The notes beneath the pieces are model-generated. The model was not told the origin of the DNA. It did not search any database and saw only the letters and a program-made list of their open reading frames with translations. This document shows, piece after piece, positions 47,336 to 57,079 of a stretch of 64,000 nucleotides of DNA (positions within the stretch are counted from its first letter, which is position 1; each line of letters starts with the position of its first letter). Location of the stretch: assembly GCA_038216655.1 (NCBI GenBank), contig JBBQPZ010000017.1:1-64000 (forward strand), given 5' to 3'. A program made the position numbers and the translations under genes. The stretch comes from JAFDWR01 sp038216655. Lineage in GTDB: Bacteria; Armatimonadota; Fimbriimonadia; Fimbriimonadales; Fimbriimonadaceae.

Positions 47336-49900
47336 ATGTTCGCCTTGCTCGCGCTCCTCGCCGCCGCTCCGCCCATCTACGCCGCTCCCGCCGGCGACCG
47401 GCCCGCCCAGTTCGTGCCCGGAGGCGAGACGATTCTGCCCAACGGCCGCCTCGTGACCCCGCACGGGAAGCGGCTCTACACCGGTGAGGACCTGTGGAAA
47501 GTCGCACTGAGCCCCGACGGGCGAACCCTCGCCACGATCCACGACGGCGGAATGACCTTCCACGATCTGGGCAACCTCTCCGCCCATCGCAGCTACGTTC
47601 GCAAGGAGATCGCCCCCGCAATGGTGTTCGACAAGACGGGGGATCGCCTTTGGGTCAGTCTCGGCGACGACGGTGCGCTCGAGTGCCTGAACCCTCGGGA
47701 CGGAAGCACGATCAAGAAGATCGCCCTTGAGCGCGGTTCTTACTTGAACGACTTCGTGCTCTCTGCGGACGGTCATCGCGCTTACGGGGTGGACATCGCG
47801 CATCAGGACCTCCTCACCATCGATCTGGAGGCAGGCAAGGTCGTTGGCAAAGTCAAAGCGGGCCGCGAGCCGTATGCGATCGTCGGCAACGCAGACTCCC
47901 TGACCCTTGCCAACATTGGGTTGTTCGACTACTCCCCAATCCCTGGCAAAGGATTGACCCGCCCGCCGTTCGCCTTCCCCAGCGTGGCATCCGAAAAGGG
48001 CGTCCTGTTCGAAGGACGCCAGATTCCTGGGCTCGGTAGCCCCTACGTTCCCGATGCCCAGTCGGTCTGGCGCTTCGACCTCAAGTCGGGCTCGCCCGTT
48101 CTGGCCGGACAGGCCAAGTCCGGACTGCTGATCCATGCGCCCGCGGACGGCGGGAAGTCGGTAGGAGGCTCGGCCCCCAACGCCCTGCTCGAACTGAATG
48201 GAAGGCTATACGTCTCGAACGCGAACAACGACACGATCTCCGTCTTCGATGCGAAGACGCTCAAGCTAGCGCAGACGATCAAACTGGCTCCCCTCCCCGA
48301 CTTAGCTCGGCTTAGGGGCGTGATTCCAAACTCGCTCGCGGCAAGTCCGGACGGGAAGACACTGTATGTTTGCGAAGGCGGGCTCAACGCGGTCGGCGTG
48401 GTCGAGGTCGCGACCGGCAAGGTCCGCGGCCACATCCCCACCGGGTGGTTCCCGACCTCCATAGCCGTGGCCAAGGACGGGCGGACGCTCTACATCGGCA
48501 CCCAGAAGGGGATCGGACGCGGACCGCGTGGCCCGAAGGCACCTCGGCCCTCAACCGATGAGCGCGCCGGATTCACCGACATGCCTGGGATGGTCGATGT
48601 CCTTACGACGCCATCGACCGGCGAACTCAAGGGACTGACCCAGGAAGTGCTGCGCAACAACGGTCTTGTGGCGGTTGCGCAACGCCCGGTCCCGAATCTG
48701 CCCAAGGAGATCCAGTACGTGGTTTTCATCACCAAGGAGAACCACTCCTTCGATGGCATTTTCGGGACCCTCGAGGGAGCCAACGGCGAGCCTGATTATG
48801 CCGAGTGGGGCGAATGCGGATGGATCGCCGAGAAGGGCAAGGCCGAACGCGTCGCGGTGATGCCGAATCACCTGAAGCTGGCGCGCCAGTTCGCGATCTC
48901 GGATAACTTCTACATGGAGCCGCAGGCGAGCGGCGACGGACACCGATGGCTCGTCGGTGTGTATCCGAGCCTGTGGACGACCCGCGTCTACTACGCCGGC
49001 TGGAATTTCGCCGCGAACAAGACGATGCCCGGACGAATGGTGAGCTTCGGCTCCAACGGCTCGCAGATTCCGGAGGACTACCTCGAGAACGGCTCGCTCT
49101 GGGAGCATTTGGAGCGAGGCGGGGTCGGCTTCCGCAACTACGGCGAGGGCTTCGAGTTCCCCGGCGTCGGCGAAGACGACGGCGAGGCACCGACCGGCGC
49201 TTCCGAGGTCGGCAACTTCCCGATGCCGAAGGCGCTGTTCGACCACACCTGCTTTGGCTTCCCGATTTTCAACACCAACATCCCCGACGTCTTCCGGTCC
49301 GACTGGTTCATCAAGGACCTGGAGGATAACTACCGGAAGAAGGGGAAGGCGATTCCCCGCTTCCTCAACGTCGCGCTCTGTAACGACCACGGAACAGGCG
49401 CGCGTCCCGATCGCGGATATCCGTACGTGTGCTCCTACATGGCGGACAACGATCTGGCGCTCGGACAGGTGGTCGAGTATCTAACCCATCTCCCCGAGTG
49501 GAAGCACATGGCGATCTTCGTGACGCAGGACGACTCGGGCGGCGACAACGATCACGTCGACCGGCACCGCAGCTACGTGTTGGCGATCTCCCCGTATGCG
49601 AAAAAGCACTACGTCGATCACGCCCACACCAGCATCATGAGCATCCTGCGGACGATCTACGAGACGTTCGGGCTACCCGCCAATAACCTCTTCGACGCAG
49701 TCGCAACGCCGCTCGGAGGGATGTTCACTTCGGTGCCCGATTTCACTCCGTACACCCATTCCCCTTCCGATCTAAGGGTCTTCGATCCGGCGAAGACGTT
49801 CGATCCGCTCGATCCAGAATTCAAGCGCCGGCGACAGGAGAAGCTACCGGTTCAGATGGACGATCCGAATTTCGTTGACTGGCTCCGGAAGCGCGGTTAA
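47336..49900 (+). CDS. Secreted YncE-like beta-propeller fused to a phosphoesterase
   Basis: The 854-residue product starts with a short signal peptide (MFALLALLAAAPPIYAAPAG). An N-terminal seven-bladed propeller runs to about residue 430 (LALSPDGRTLAT-like blades, NGRLYVSNANNDTISVFDAKTLK, IPTGWFPTSIAVAKDGRTLYIGTQKG). The C-terminal half is a phosphoesterase/acid-phosphatase domain (YVVFITKENHSFDGIFGTLEGANG near 463, NDHGTG near 682, VTQDDSGGDNDHVDRHRSYVLAISPY near 725). Its metal ligands are Glu, Asp and His. It probably hydrolyses phosphoesters in the periplasm. A cluster of GGTAA/GGTTAAC motifs lies 20-50 bp upstream. Confidence 0.88.
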   Translation: MFALLALLAAAPPIYAAPAGDRPAQFVPGGETILPNGRLVTPHGKRLYTGEDLWKVALSPDGRTLATIHDGGMTFHDLGNLSAHRSYVRKEIAPAMVFDKTGDRLWVSLGDDGALECLNPRDGSTIKKIALERGSYLNDFVLSADGHRAYGVDIAHQDLLTIDLEAGKVVGKVKAGREPYAIVGNADSLTLANIGLFDYSPIPGKGLTRPPFAFPSVASEKGVLFEGRQIPGLGSPYVPDAQSVWRFDLKSGSPVLAGQAKSGLLIHAPADGGKSVGGSAPNALLELNGRLYVSNANNDTISVFDAKTLKLAQTIKLAPLPDLARLRGVIPNSLAASPDGKTLYVCEGGLNAVGVVEVATGKVRGHIPTGWFPTSIAVAKDGRTLYIGTQKGIGRGPRGPKAPRPSTDERAGFTDMPGMVDVLTTPSTGELKGLTQEVLRNNGLVAVAQRPVPNLPKEIQYVVFITKENHSFDGIFGTLEGANGEPDYAEWGECGWIAEKGKAERVAVMPNHLKLARQFAISDNFYMEPQASGDGHRWLVGVYPSLWTTRVYYAGWNFAANKTMPGRMVSFGSNGSQIPEDYLENGSLWEHLERGGVGFRNYGEGFEFPGVGEDDGEAPTGASEVGNFPMPKALFDHTCFGFPIFNTNIPDVFRSDWFIKDLEDNYRKKGKAIPRFLNVALCNDHGTGARPDRGYPYVCSYMADNDLALGQVVEYLTHLPEWKHMAIFVTQDDSGGDNDHVDRHRSYVLAISPYAKKHYVDHAHTSIMSILRTIYETFGLPANNLFDAVATPLGGMFTSVPDFTPYTHSPSDLRVFDPAKTFDPLDPEFKRRRQEKLPVQMDDPNFVDWLRKRG

Positions 49901-50053
49901 GCGAATTGTTAATTAACAACATGGTTATGGTTAGATGATTTACTCAAGCTAAACATGATTAATGTGTGCTAACCAAAGAGGCTCGTTCTTAACGACGATT
50001 TATTGCGAGTAAGCGGCATCCTTTCTCTACGCCCACTTGGGCGGGAGGAAATC

Positions 50054-50963
50054 ATGCGACGCAGTTCTGCCTTTACGCTTATCGAGCTCTTAGTTGTCAT
50101 TGCCATCATCGCCATTCTGGCCGCGATCCTGTTCCCCGTCTTCGCCCAGGCCAAGGAGGCCGCGAAGAAGACCCAGTGTCTTTTCCAACGTGAAGCAGGC
50201 GGGGACCGCGTTCCACCTGTACGTCGGCGACTACGACGACGTCACCCCTTCGATGTGGGGCGGCACTCCGGGACAGAGCTGCCAGTCGAGCGGCACGTTC
50301 TGCAGCCAGGAGTGGTGGTTTGGACTAATGCCTTACTCCAAGAACGTCGACGTATTCTATTGCCCGGATCGTACCGACGGCTCGGCTAGCAGCTACAACG
50401 CCTACGGCCAGGCACTTGGAGCGAAACGATACGCCGGTTACGGCTACAACTGGGGCCCGATCGGCTGGCGCGGCGGCGGCCTTCTGAACGATCAGAATAG
50501 GCTGCCATCGGGTCAGACTTTCATCACGGGCAAGAGCCTGTCGAGCGTGGATCGCGTCGCGCAGGTCTTCTCCTTCGGCGACACTTACGACACGCCGCGA
50601 ATGACGGTCGGGATCGGCTTCTCGCTGGACGACTCCAACGTGACGAGCAACAAGGAACTGCGGCACGGTGCGCAGTGGCAGTACGCGTTCGTGGATGGCC
50701 ACGCGAAGTCGGTGAGGGTGATTGCCGGCTTCATGAACAACGCGTTCAACAGCCGCTTCCTCATGCCCGCCAATCTTGAGATCGCCAAGAACGCCTTCTG
50801 TTCGGACTTGTCGGCGATCATCAACGAGAACCCGGTCTCGACGGACGGCACGAACGTTCCGTCTGGGCTGGCCTGCGGTGACATCGCCCCTTGGATCATG
50901 AGCAACTATCCGGTCTGCGGCTCGGGCGCTGGCCCGGGCAGCAACTGCCGCTTCGGTCAATAG
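50054..50963 (+). pseudogene. Prepilin-type N-terminal methylation / H-X9-DG protein, frameshifted
   Basis: After GGGAGG the ATG at 50054 starts MRRSSAFTLIELLVVIAIIAILAAILFPVFAQAKEAAKKTQC, a type IV prepilin cleavage/methylation segment. The run TTTT (50181-50184) has one T too many: removing it yields LSNVKQAGTAFHLYVGDYDDV and the rest of the protein, including RHGAQWQYAFVDGHAKSV, the H-X9-D-G signature. The complete protein would be about 302 residues. As sequenced, it stops early near 50389. An assembly error in a homopolymer is plausible; a true mutation or phase switch is possible. Confidence 0.85.
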
Positions 50964-50975
50964 CCTTGTTCTTTG

Positions 50976-51001
50976 CGCTCCCGAGAACTGTCTCGGGAGC
51001 G
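50976..51001 (+). terminator. Terminator after the prepilin-like gene
   Basis: CGCTCCCGAGA and TCTCGGGAGCG form a perfect 11-bp stem with an ACTG loop, 13 bp past the stop. Confidence 0.7.
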
Positions 51002-51015
51002 GTACGCTTGGCCCG

Positions 51016-51543
51016 ATGCGCGTGCTCGTCACCGGCTTCGGGCCCTTTTTGAAGACCGTCCATAACCCTTCAGCGCGACTGGCGAGGAGTTGTGGCCAGC
51101 CCTTCGAAATACTGCCGGTCTCGTACGCGGAAGCTTCGTCGTTCTTAGCGAGCCTTGACCCTTCGAGCTTTGACGCCCTGCTTATGATCGGCGTTGCAGT
51201 GGGGCGCCGCCGTGTCATGCCCGAGCGGTTCGGGCGGAACCACCGGGGAAAGACTCCTGACGTGGAGGGGACGTTTGAGGAGGGTCCGATCGATCCGGAT
51301 GGTCTGGGATTTGTCACGAGCACCCTCTGGACGCCCGCCCTCTTGGATTCGATCGGCGGGATCCCGGACCTCTCGGTCAGCCATTCCGCGGGGAGCTACC
51401 TTTGCAATTTCATCACTTACGAGGCGATTCGGCGCTTCCCGGACAAGCGCGTTGGCTTTTTGCACGTCCCGCCGTTCAAGCAGATTCCCTTCGCGACCCA
51501 GAAGAGAGTGCTGAGGAAGATTCTTGCCGCGATCGAGGCGTGA
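51016..51543 (+). CDS. Pyroglutamyl-peptidase-like (peptidase C15) protein
   Basis: The 175-residue product begins MRVLVTGFGPFLKTVHNPSARLA, the C15 N-terminus. The catalytic triad of the family can be matched as Glu in PERFGRN near 75, Cys in SHSAGSYLCNFITYEAI near 136, and His in VGFLHVPPF near 156. Such enzymes remove N-terminal pyroglutamate. The protein is about 40 residues shorter than typical PCP, with compaction in the middle. The start lies 14 bp past a terminator, so it has its own promoter. Confidence 0.82.
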   Translation: MRVLVTGFGPFLKTVHNPSARLARSCGQPFEILPVSYAEASSFLASLDPSSFDALLMIGVAVGRRRVMPERFGRNHRGKTPDVEGTFEEGPIDPDGLGFVTSTLWTPALLDSIGGIPDLSVSHSAGSYLCNFITYEAIRRFPDKRVGFLHVPPFKQIPFATQKRVLRKILAAIEA

Positions 51544-51983
51544 AGCACCAACTCACGAACTCACTACTCACTTTGCACATCAGGCACTCTAAGGTTCCTT
51601 TAGTACGCTAAATTAAATCTAAACTGTGGTCTGGACGGGTCGATCCTTGGGGTGACTCATCGTGAGTTGGGTGCGAACTCACGGTCTGACTCACGGTCAT
51701 ACTCAGAGGCTTCCTTCTGTATTAGGCCGCAAAGGGACAATTCGTCAACCGGGTCGGGGGATGTTGAGTGTCCAACGCGGGGTCACCAGAGTGACGGCTG
51801 GCACCGCTCTGCGGTGGGGGACTGGAGATTCTGGTCCAACTCTGTGCTCTTAGCCTCAGGGTCGGGCTCTTTGGCATTGTCAGGCGGTGGGCTCCTGACC
51901 CCTGAGGCATGAAAATCGGCGAACGGCCAACCTGCTCTGCGTCACGTCGGGTTCGCAGATTGGAAAACCTGCGCTACTAGGAG
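51544..51983. other. Repeat-rich gap without a recognisable gene
   Basis: Short direct repeats (ACTCACGGTC, 51678-51705) and an inverted repeat (CCTCAGGGTC near 51853 with GACCCCTGAGG near 51897) occur here. A partial copy of the palindrome at 29402 lies at 51955-51974. No frame resembles a protein. The gap lies past the 3' end of the S10 peptidase and after the C15 peptidase. Confidence 0.45.
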
Positions 51984-53501
51984 CTAACCGCCGGTCTTTC
52001 CCAAGCTTCCCGCCGGGGCCGTCGGGTGGGATTGGCCCTTGATGAACTCGGCAAGGTCGGTGTGGAGTTGCTTCCGGCAGTCGCTGTCGAGGTAGATCAT
52101 GTGCCCGGCCGGGTAGCGCTTCCGGACGATGTTGCCCTTCAGCCGTGGGTCGAGCTCCATTTTGTTGAGGATCTGGTCGACCGAGCCCATTGGACAAGCG
52201 AGGTCGTAGTAGCCCATCGCCACCATCAGCTTGGTGTACGGATTTGCGTGCATCGCTTGCCGCAGGGCTTCGCTTTCGTCGAGGACGCCGTCGGGGTTCT
52301 TCCAGCCGCCGGTCAGACCCTCGCCGAGAATGTAGTAGCGGTTGGCGGTGTGGTAGCCGATGTCGTTGGCGAGGTAGTCGTTGATCGTCGAGGTGAACGC
52401 CGGCGCGACCTGCGAATCCGAAGGATCCCCTTCGGGATGATCGTCGTTCCAGATTCGATCGATGCCGACGAATCTTGAGTCCAGCCGCCCAACGATGTAC
52501 CGGTCCTTGCGGAGGAGCTCCTTGTACCAGTTGTAATCGGTGAGCCTCAGATTCGTATCTTCGAGGTACGTCTCGCTGATGCCGGTGAAGCGGTGGAGCT
52601 TGGCGATCAGGGCCTTCCGCTTCGCGGGGGCGAGGTTGTCTCCGCGCTCGAGGGCGGACAGGTATTCGTCGTACACGAAGTCCATCGCCTCATGGTAGAC
52701 CTCGTCGACCGTCTTCTTCTGGAGGTCTGGAGCGATCTTATGGTGGTACCAGGCGGAGGTCGCCAGGGTCGGGAAGTCGAAGGCGAACGGGACGTCGTTC
52801 CCCTTGCCGCCATCTTGGACGACCGAGCCAAGGTACGGGCTTACCAGGATCAGACCGTTCAGTCCGACCCCGTGCTCATGCAGCCACTTGGCGAGGCCGG
52901 AGCCGCGGATGCCGCCGTAGCTCTCGCCCATGACGAAGATCGGGCTGAGCCAGCGCGAGTCGGTGGAGAGATAGGACCGGATGAACTCGCCAACCGAGGT
53001 GATGTCGCCGTCGACGCTCCAGAATTTTGCGCCGAACTCGGGCTTCTCCGGTCGGCTGTAGCCGGTGCCGACCGGGTCAATGAGGACAAGATCGGACTCG
53101 GGAAGGAGGCTCTCGTCGTTCGGGACGAGTTCGTAGGGGGGAGGGGGCATGAAGCCCTCCTTCGTGCCCATCTTCGGGCGCTTGGGGCCGACCAGTCCGA
53201 GGTGCAGCCAGACGGAGGCGCTGCCGGGGCCGCCGTTGAAGACAAAGGTGACCGGTCGCTTGGTGCTCGCGGGCACGCCGGTGCGCTTGTACGCAGTGAA
53301 GTAGATCCGCCCTTCGATGTCGCCGTTCATGGCCCGAATCGGCATCAGTCCGGCAGTGGTCTCGTACGAGACGCTCTGCCCGGCGATGGTGGCCTGGTGG
53401 GCTCTCCGAACCCAGTCCGGTTGGACCTCCGGATATTGGACGACTTGGGTCAGGACGAGCGAAGCGAGGAGGGAGATCACGGCTTGGGTGATTATGCACA
53501 A
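51984..53501 (-). CDS. Secreted serine carboxypeptidase-like protein (peptidase S10)
   Basis: The product, about 505 residues, has a signal peptide (MCIITQAVISLLASLVL from TTG 53501). The S10 features are TFVFNGGPGSASVWLHLGLVGP, the nucleophile motif FVMGESYGGIRGSGLAKWL, the Asp in DLACPMG and the His in KRYPAGHMIY. These enzymes cleave C-terminal residues; the G-E-S-Y-G-G elbow is diagnostic. The alternative start is GTG at 53480. The longer frame up to 53657 overlaps the S9 gene and looks non-coding. It lies 14 bp downstream of the S9 gene in an operon. Confidence 0.87.
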   Translation of the reverse strand: MCIITQAVISLLASLVLTQVVQYPEVQPDWVRRAHQATIAGQSVSYETTAGLMPIRAMNGDIEGRIYFTAYKRTGVPASTKRPVTFVFNGGPGSASVWLHLGLVGPKRPKMGTKEGFMPPPPYELVPNDESLLPESDLVLIDPVGTGYSRPEKPEFGAKFWSVDGDITSVGEFIRSYLSTDSRWLSPIFVMGESYGGIRGSGLAKWLHEHGVGLNGLILVSPYLGSVVQDGGKGNDVPFAFDFPTLATSAWYHHKIAPDLQKKTVDEVYHEAMDFVYDEYLSALERGDNLAPAKRKALIAKLHRFTGISETYLEDTNLRLTDYNWYKELLRKDRYIVGRLDSRFVGIDRIWNDDHPEGDPSDSQVAPAFTSTINDYLANDIGYHTANRYYILGEGLTGGWKNPDGVLDESEALRQAMHANPYTKLMVAMGYYDLACPMGSVDQILNKMELDPRLKGNIVRKRYPAGHMIYLDSDCRKQLHTDLAEFIKGQSHPTAPAGSLGKTGG

Positions 53502-53514
53502 CCACCCGATGCGG

Positions 53515-55650
53515 TTACTTCTTTCGCTTCGACCCGATCGTGCGTTCGAACAGGTCGAAGATTCGGCGGTACTCGTCGGTCCAACTTGCGGGGCGCGTAA
53601 AGGCGTGGTCTTCGACCGGATACGGAGCCAATTCCCAGTTCGTCTTACCAAGTTCAATCAGCTTCTCGGTAACCCTAACGGAATCCTGGAACGGCACGTT
53701 CGTATCGACCATGCCGTGGCAGATCAAGAGCGCCCCCTTCAGACCAGCGGCGAAGTTGATCGGCGAACTTTGGCGGTACGCCTCCTTGTCGTCTTGCGGA
53801 TTGTTGAGGATCTCCGAGGTGTATTGGTGGTTGTAGGTCGACCAGTCGGCGACCGGCCTTAGCGCGGCGCCGGCGGCGAAGACGTCGGGCTTGGTGAACA
53901 TCGCCATCAGAGTGATGAAGCCGCCGTAGCTGCCGCCGTAGATGCCGAGGCGATCCTTGGCGACGCCTTGCTGCTGGACGAGCCAGTCGGCACCCGCGAT
54001 TTCGTCGTCGAGGTCTTTGCCGCCCATGTGGCGATAGATGGCGGTTCGCCAATCACGGCCGTATCCCGCGGAGCCGCGGTAGTCCATGTCGAGCACCGCG
54101 TAGCCGTGCTCCATCAGAACGTGGTGGAACATGTACTCGCGGAAGTAGTGGCTCCAGCCGTCGTACACGTTCTGCAGATAGCCCGCACCATGCACGAAGA
54201 TCACGCCCGGGCCGCCCTTTTTCCAATCCTTAGGCTTGTAGAACCGGGTCGGGACCTTCACACCGTCGGTCGAGGGGATCATGACGACGGTCGGCTCGAT
54301 CCAGGGTCCGGCGAGCCACTCCTCGGTCGGGCTTGAGGTGACCTGGACGTTGTTGACGAAGAGCTCGGCGGGGCGGTTGGGCTTCGAGCGAACCACTGCG
54401 ACGGTCACCCCGTCGGGGGCAATCGCATACGACGAGTCCTCGTCGGCGGTTAGATCCGCGAGTTTCTTGTGGGGTCCGCCGCTGAGGGGCACGGTGTCGA
54501 GGTGCCGCTTGAACGGGCTTCCCTCGCTGGAGACGAAGGTGAAGCGCTTGCGCTCGGCGTCGAGGCGGACGTCGGAGACTTCGAAGTCTCCGGTGACGAT
54601 CGGCTGGGGCGCGCCTCCCGCGGGGATCATCGAGTAGAGGTTCGCGTAGCCGTTCTTCTCCGAGGTGAAGTAGAAGCGGTTGCTGTCGGGAATCCAACCG
54701 AACGTGCCACGCGCGGGGCCTCCGACCCAGGCGTCGCAGTGCTCGTTCCAGAGGACGGAGACTTTGTCGGTCTTCTCGTCGAAGCCGTAGATCCACTCGT
54801 CCTTGTGGTCTTCGGAGCGGGCGATTGCGACGGCGGAAATGCCATCTGGGGACCATCGCAGGCCAGTGACTCGACTCGATTTGGTCGGGGAAATCTCGAA
54901 GGTAGAGCCGTTTTCGAGGTCGATCACGAGGGTCTTGTTGTGTGACTGCGGCGCGCCGACCCGGGGGAAGGTCGAGATCATCTCCGGGTAGTTGCTGCTC
55001 GTGATGTAGTTGGGCACATCGGCGCGCTTGGCTCCGGCGGCGAATTGGGTGAAGTCGATCGAGGCGTGGGTGCCGTCAGGGGAGAGGGCGAAGGTGCCGC
55101 TCTTCATGCCGGCGGGGGTCTTGATCAGGGTCCCTTTGCTCGCGCCCGGCGAGTTCTTGTCGCCTTCGTCCTTGAGGTCGGTGAGTTGGGTCTTGGTGAG
55201 GTCGTCGACATTGATTCGGTACAGGTTATTGCCGAGGGTGTAGACCACGGATTTGCCGCCCGCGACGAGCTTGGGATTCGACTCGGTGTCGGGGGTTTCG
55301 GTGAGGCGCTTGGTGGTCTTCTTGACGGTGTCGTTCAGGTACAGATCGCCTCCCGATTCGTAGACGATGACTTCCGGTTGTTCGAGCTTGGGTCTCGCTG
55401 GGCCCTCGTACGCGGGTCCATCGCCCGCGCCCAGCTTGAGCCCGGTCCCGTCCTTCTTCACGACGTAGGCTTTGTATCGCGGGTCCGGCGTGCCGTCGGC
55501 CTTGGCCCATTGGAAGCGGACTTCACTGCCGTCGGCGGACCATCGGAGTCCACGCGGTGCCTGGCCAACCAGCGCAGGTCCGCGCATGATCGACTCGATC
55601 GTCATCGGGAACTTAGGCGGCGCGAGGGCGATCAGCGCGAGGAAGAACAT
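53515..55650 (-). CDS. Secreted prolyl oligopeptidase-family peptidase (S9)
   Basis: The 711-residue product begins MFFLALIALAPPKFPMTIESIMRGPALVG, a short signal segment and the S9 N-terminus. A beta-propeller domain follows (ESNPKLVAGGKSVVYTLGNNLYRI-like blades), then the alpha/beta hydrolase with GGSYGGFITLMAMF, Asp in GMVDTNVPFQDS and His in PVEDHAFTRP. It cleaves short peptides after Pro or Ala, or acts as an acylaminoacyl peptidase; the subfamily is closest to DPP4/S9B. It is followed by an S10 gene on the same strand, a peptide-degrading pair. Confidence 0.9.
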   Translation of the reverse strand: MFFLALIALAPPKFPMTIESIMRGPALVGQAPRGLRWSADGSEVRFQWAKADGTPDPRYKAYVVKKDGTGLKLGAGDGPAYEGPARPKLEQPEVIVYESGGDLYLNDTVKKTTKRLTETPDTESNPKLVAGGKSVVYTLGNNLYRINVDDLTKTQLTDLKDEGDKNSPGASKGTLIKTPAGMKSGTFALSPDGTHASIDFTQFAAGAKRADVPNYITSSNYPEMISTFPRVGAPQSHNKTLVIDLENGSTFEISPTKSSRVTGLRWSPDGISAVAIARSEDHKDEWIYGFDEKTDKVSVLWNEHCDAWVGGPARGTFGWIPDSNRFYFTSEKNGYANLYSMIPAGGAPQPIVTGDFEVSDVRLDAERKRFTFVSSEGSPFKRHLDTVPLSGGPHKKLADLTADEDSSYAIAPDGVTVAVVRSKPNRPAELFVNNVQVTSSPTEEWLAGPWIEPTVVMIPSTDGVKVPTRFYKPKDWKKGGPGVIFVHGAGYLQNVYDGWSHYFREYMFHHVLMEHGYAVLDMDYRGSAGYGRDWRTAIYRHMGGKDLDDEIAGADWLVQQQGVAKDRLGIYGGSYGGFITLMAMFTKPDVFAAGAALRPVADWSTYNHQYTSEILNNPQDDKEAYRQSSPINFAAGLKGALLICHGMVDTNVPFQDSVRVTEKLIELGKTNWELAPYPVEDHAFTRPASWTDEYRRIFDLFERTIGSKRKK

Positions 55651-55793
55651 TCGGCTAGCCTACTCGCGGGAGGAGGCTGGTGGCAAGCCGAAAGCCGTAG
55701 AGAGTGCGGTCGCCTGCGACCGCTTTCTCTGGCGAGCCTGCGAGCGCGAATACATCCAAATGAACCGCGCGCCGACCGATTCGAAAGCCGTGG

Positions 55794-56168
55794 CTAGCGT
55801 CCGGTTGCGCCCACTTCTTCACGCATCATCTCGGCGATCGAGAGTTCGCCCGACTCGGGCCACATTTCGAACTCCCCGGAATCGAAAAACCCGGTGCCGA
55901 GGATGCTGGAGGTGCCCGCGATCATCACCCCGTCCCATGTCCCCCGATAAAGCACGGTGAGGAAAGAGTAGGACTTGGTAATCGCGACTTCGTTGGTGTC
56001 CGCGTCGAACGAGCCATCCATGGTGAAGGGGCCGCTGGAGTCGGAGCCTCCGCCGCGGATGTCGGGGCCGTCGAAGGTCAGGTGCAGGCGCATCGTGCCG
56101 GTCAGGCGCAGTTTCATCTGCGTCCAACGACCGCGCCAGGGTCCCGACTTTTCGTAGAGGTCCGACAT
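55794..56168 (-). CDS. Uncharacterised soluble protein
   Basis: The 124-residue product (MSDLYEKSGPWRGRWTQMKLRLTGTMRLHLTFDGPDIRGGGSDSSGPFTM...) is predicted beta-rich. The repeated pattern (G-x-W-x-G-x-W, F-D-x-D-T-x-x-V-x-x-x-K-x-Y) suggests a lipocalin-like or avidin-like barrel that binds small molecules. ATG 56168 is used because the longer open frame above it is the antisense of the isomerase gene. It may follow the isomerase on the same strand, 29 bp apart. Confidence 0.62.
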   Translation of the reverse strand: MSDLYEKSGPWRGRWTQMKLRLTGTMRLHLTFDGPDIRGGGSDSSGPFTMDGSFDADTNEVAITKSYSFLTVLYRGTWDGVMIAGTSSILGTGFFDSGEFEMWPESGELSIAEMMREEVGATGR

Positions 56169-56197
56169 TCTCAGAGATTCAGACGCCGAAATGCGCC

Positions 56198-57076
56198 TTA
56201 GAGATACTGGCGAGCGTTCACAATGCTGCGCGGAACCGCGGTGAGCGGGTCTTCCTCGCCTTCGTATTCGACGCTCAGCCAGCCGGTGAAGCCGGCTTGT
56301 TTGAGAGTGTCGATGCACGCCTTGAGGTCGACGATCCCTTCGCCGACCGCGGTGCCGATGAACTTGTCGCCGTTTAGCGCCTCGTAGGCGAAGCCCTCGT
56401 GGCCGGCGGGCGCGGGCGCGAAGTCCTTGAAGTGGACCATGTTCGCGTAGTCGGCGACATGCTTGATCGCCTCGTGGCTGGGTTGGTTGACGAGGAGGAA
56501 GTTGCCGGTGTCGGGGTTGGCACCGAGGGCGTCGTTTCCGCACATTTCTCGGACCTCTTCGACTATCTTTCTCACTTGCTCGCCTCGGCCGGCGAGGGTG
56601 CCGTGGTTCTCGAGGGCGAGTTTGATCCCGTGCTCGTTCGCGTAGAGAGAGGCCTTGCTCAGGCCCTCGATGATCCACCCCCGGGCTTGGTCGAAGGTGA
56701 GGTCTCCGTGGACGTCACCGGCGAAGACGCGGACGACCTTCGCACCATATTTGCGGGCTTCGTCGACGCCGAACCTGATTTTTTGGACTTGGACCGCGCG
56801 CTCTTCGGGGTCGGCCTTGGCGAAGTTCTGCGCGACCGAGAAGATCGGGCAGGGCAGGCCGGTTTCCTTGAGCGCGGCGAGCGCGCCTTCGCGCTGGTCG
56901 GCGACCTCGTCGGAGGTCATCGCACCAGCGTTCGAGCCTTGGCCCTTGTAGAAGAAGTCGAGGAGCTCGACGCCGTCGGCGCCCGCTTTCTTGGCTTCGC
57001 GGATGAACGAGGGGATGTCGAAGTTTCCGCCCTTCCAGGTGCGGAAATAGGACCACATGCTTACGGCTATTTTCAT
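56198..57076 (-). CDS. Sugar phosphate isomerase/epimerase (TIM barrel)
   Basis: The 292-residue protein has the AP-endonuclease-2/xylose-isomerase-like barrel: IREAKKAGADGVELLDFF near 25-42, GIKLALENHGTLAGRG near 145 with a metal-ligand Glu, MVHFKDFAP near 216 with His, and GWLSVEYEGEED near 268 with Glu. Such enzymes isomerise keto and aldo sugars or inositol derivatives. No sugar operon is adjacent. It lies 3 bp downstream of nuoN on the same strand and probably rides on the nuo transcript. Confidence 0.85.
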   Translation of the reverse strand: MKIAVSMWSYFRTWKGGNFDIPSFIREAKKAGADGVELLDFFYKGQGSNAGAMTSDEVADQREGALAALKETGLPCPIFSVAQNFAKADPEERAVQVQKIRFGVDEARKYGAKVVRVFAGDVHGDLTFDQARGWIIEGLSKASLYANEHGIKLALENHGTLAGRGEQVRKIVEEVREMCGNDALGANPDTGNFLLVNQPSHEAIKHVADYANMVHFKDFAPAPAGHEGFAYEALNGDKFIGTAVGEGIVDLKACIDTLKQAGFTGWLSVEYEGEEDPLTAVPRSIVNARQYL

Positions 57077-57079
57077 GGC

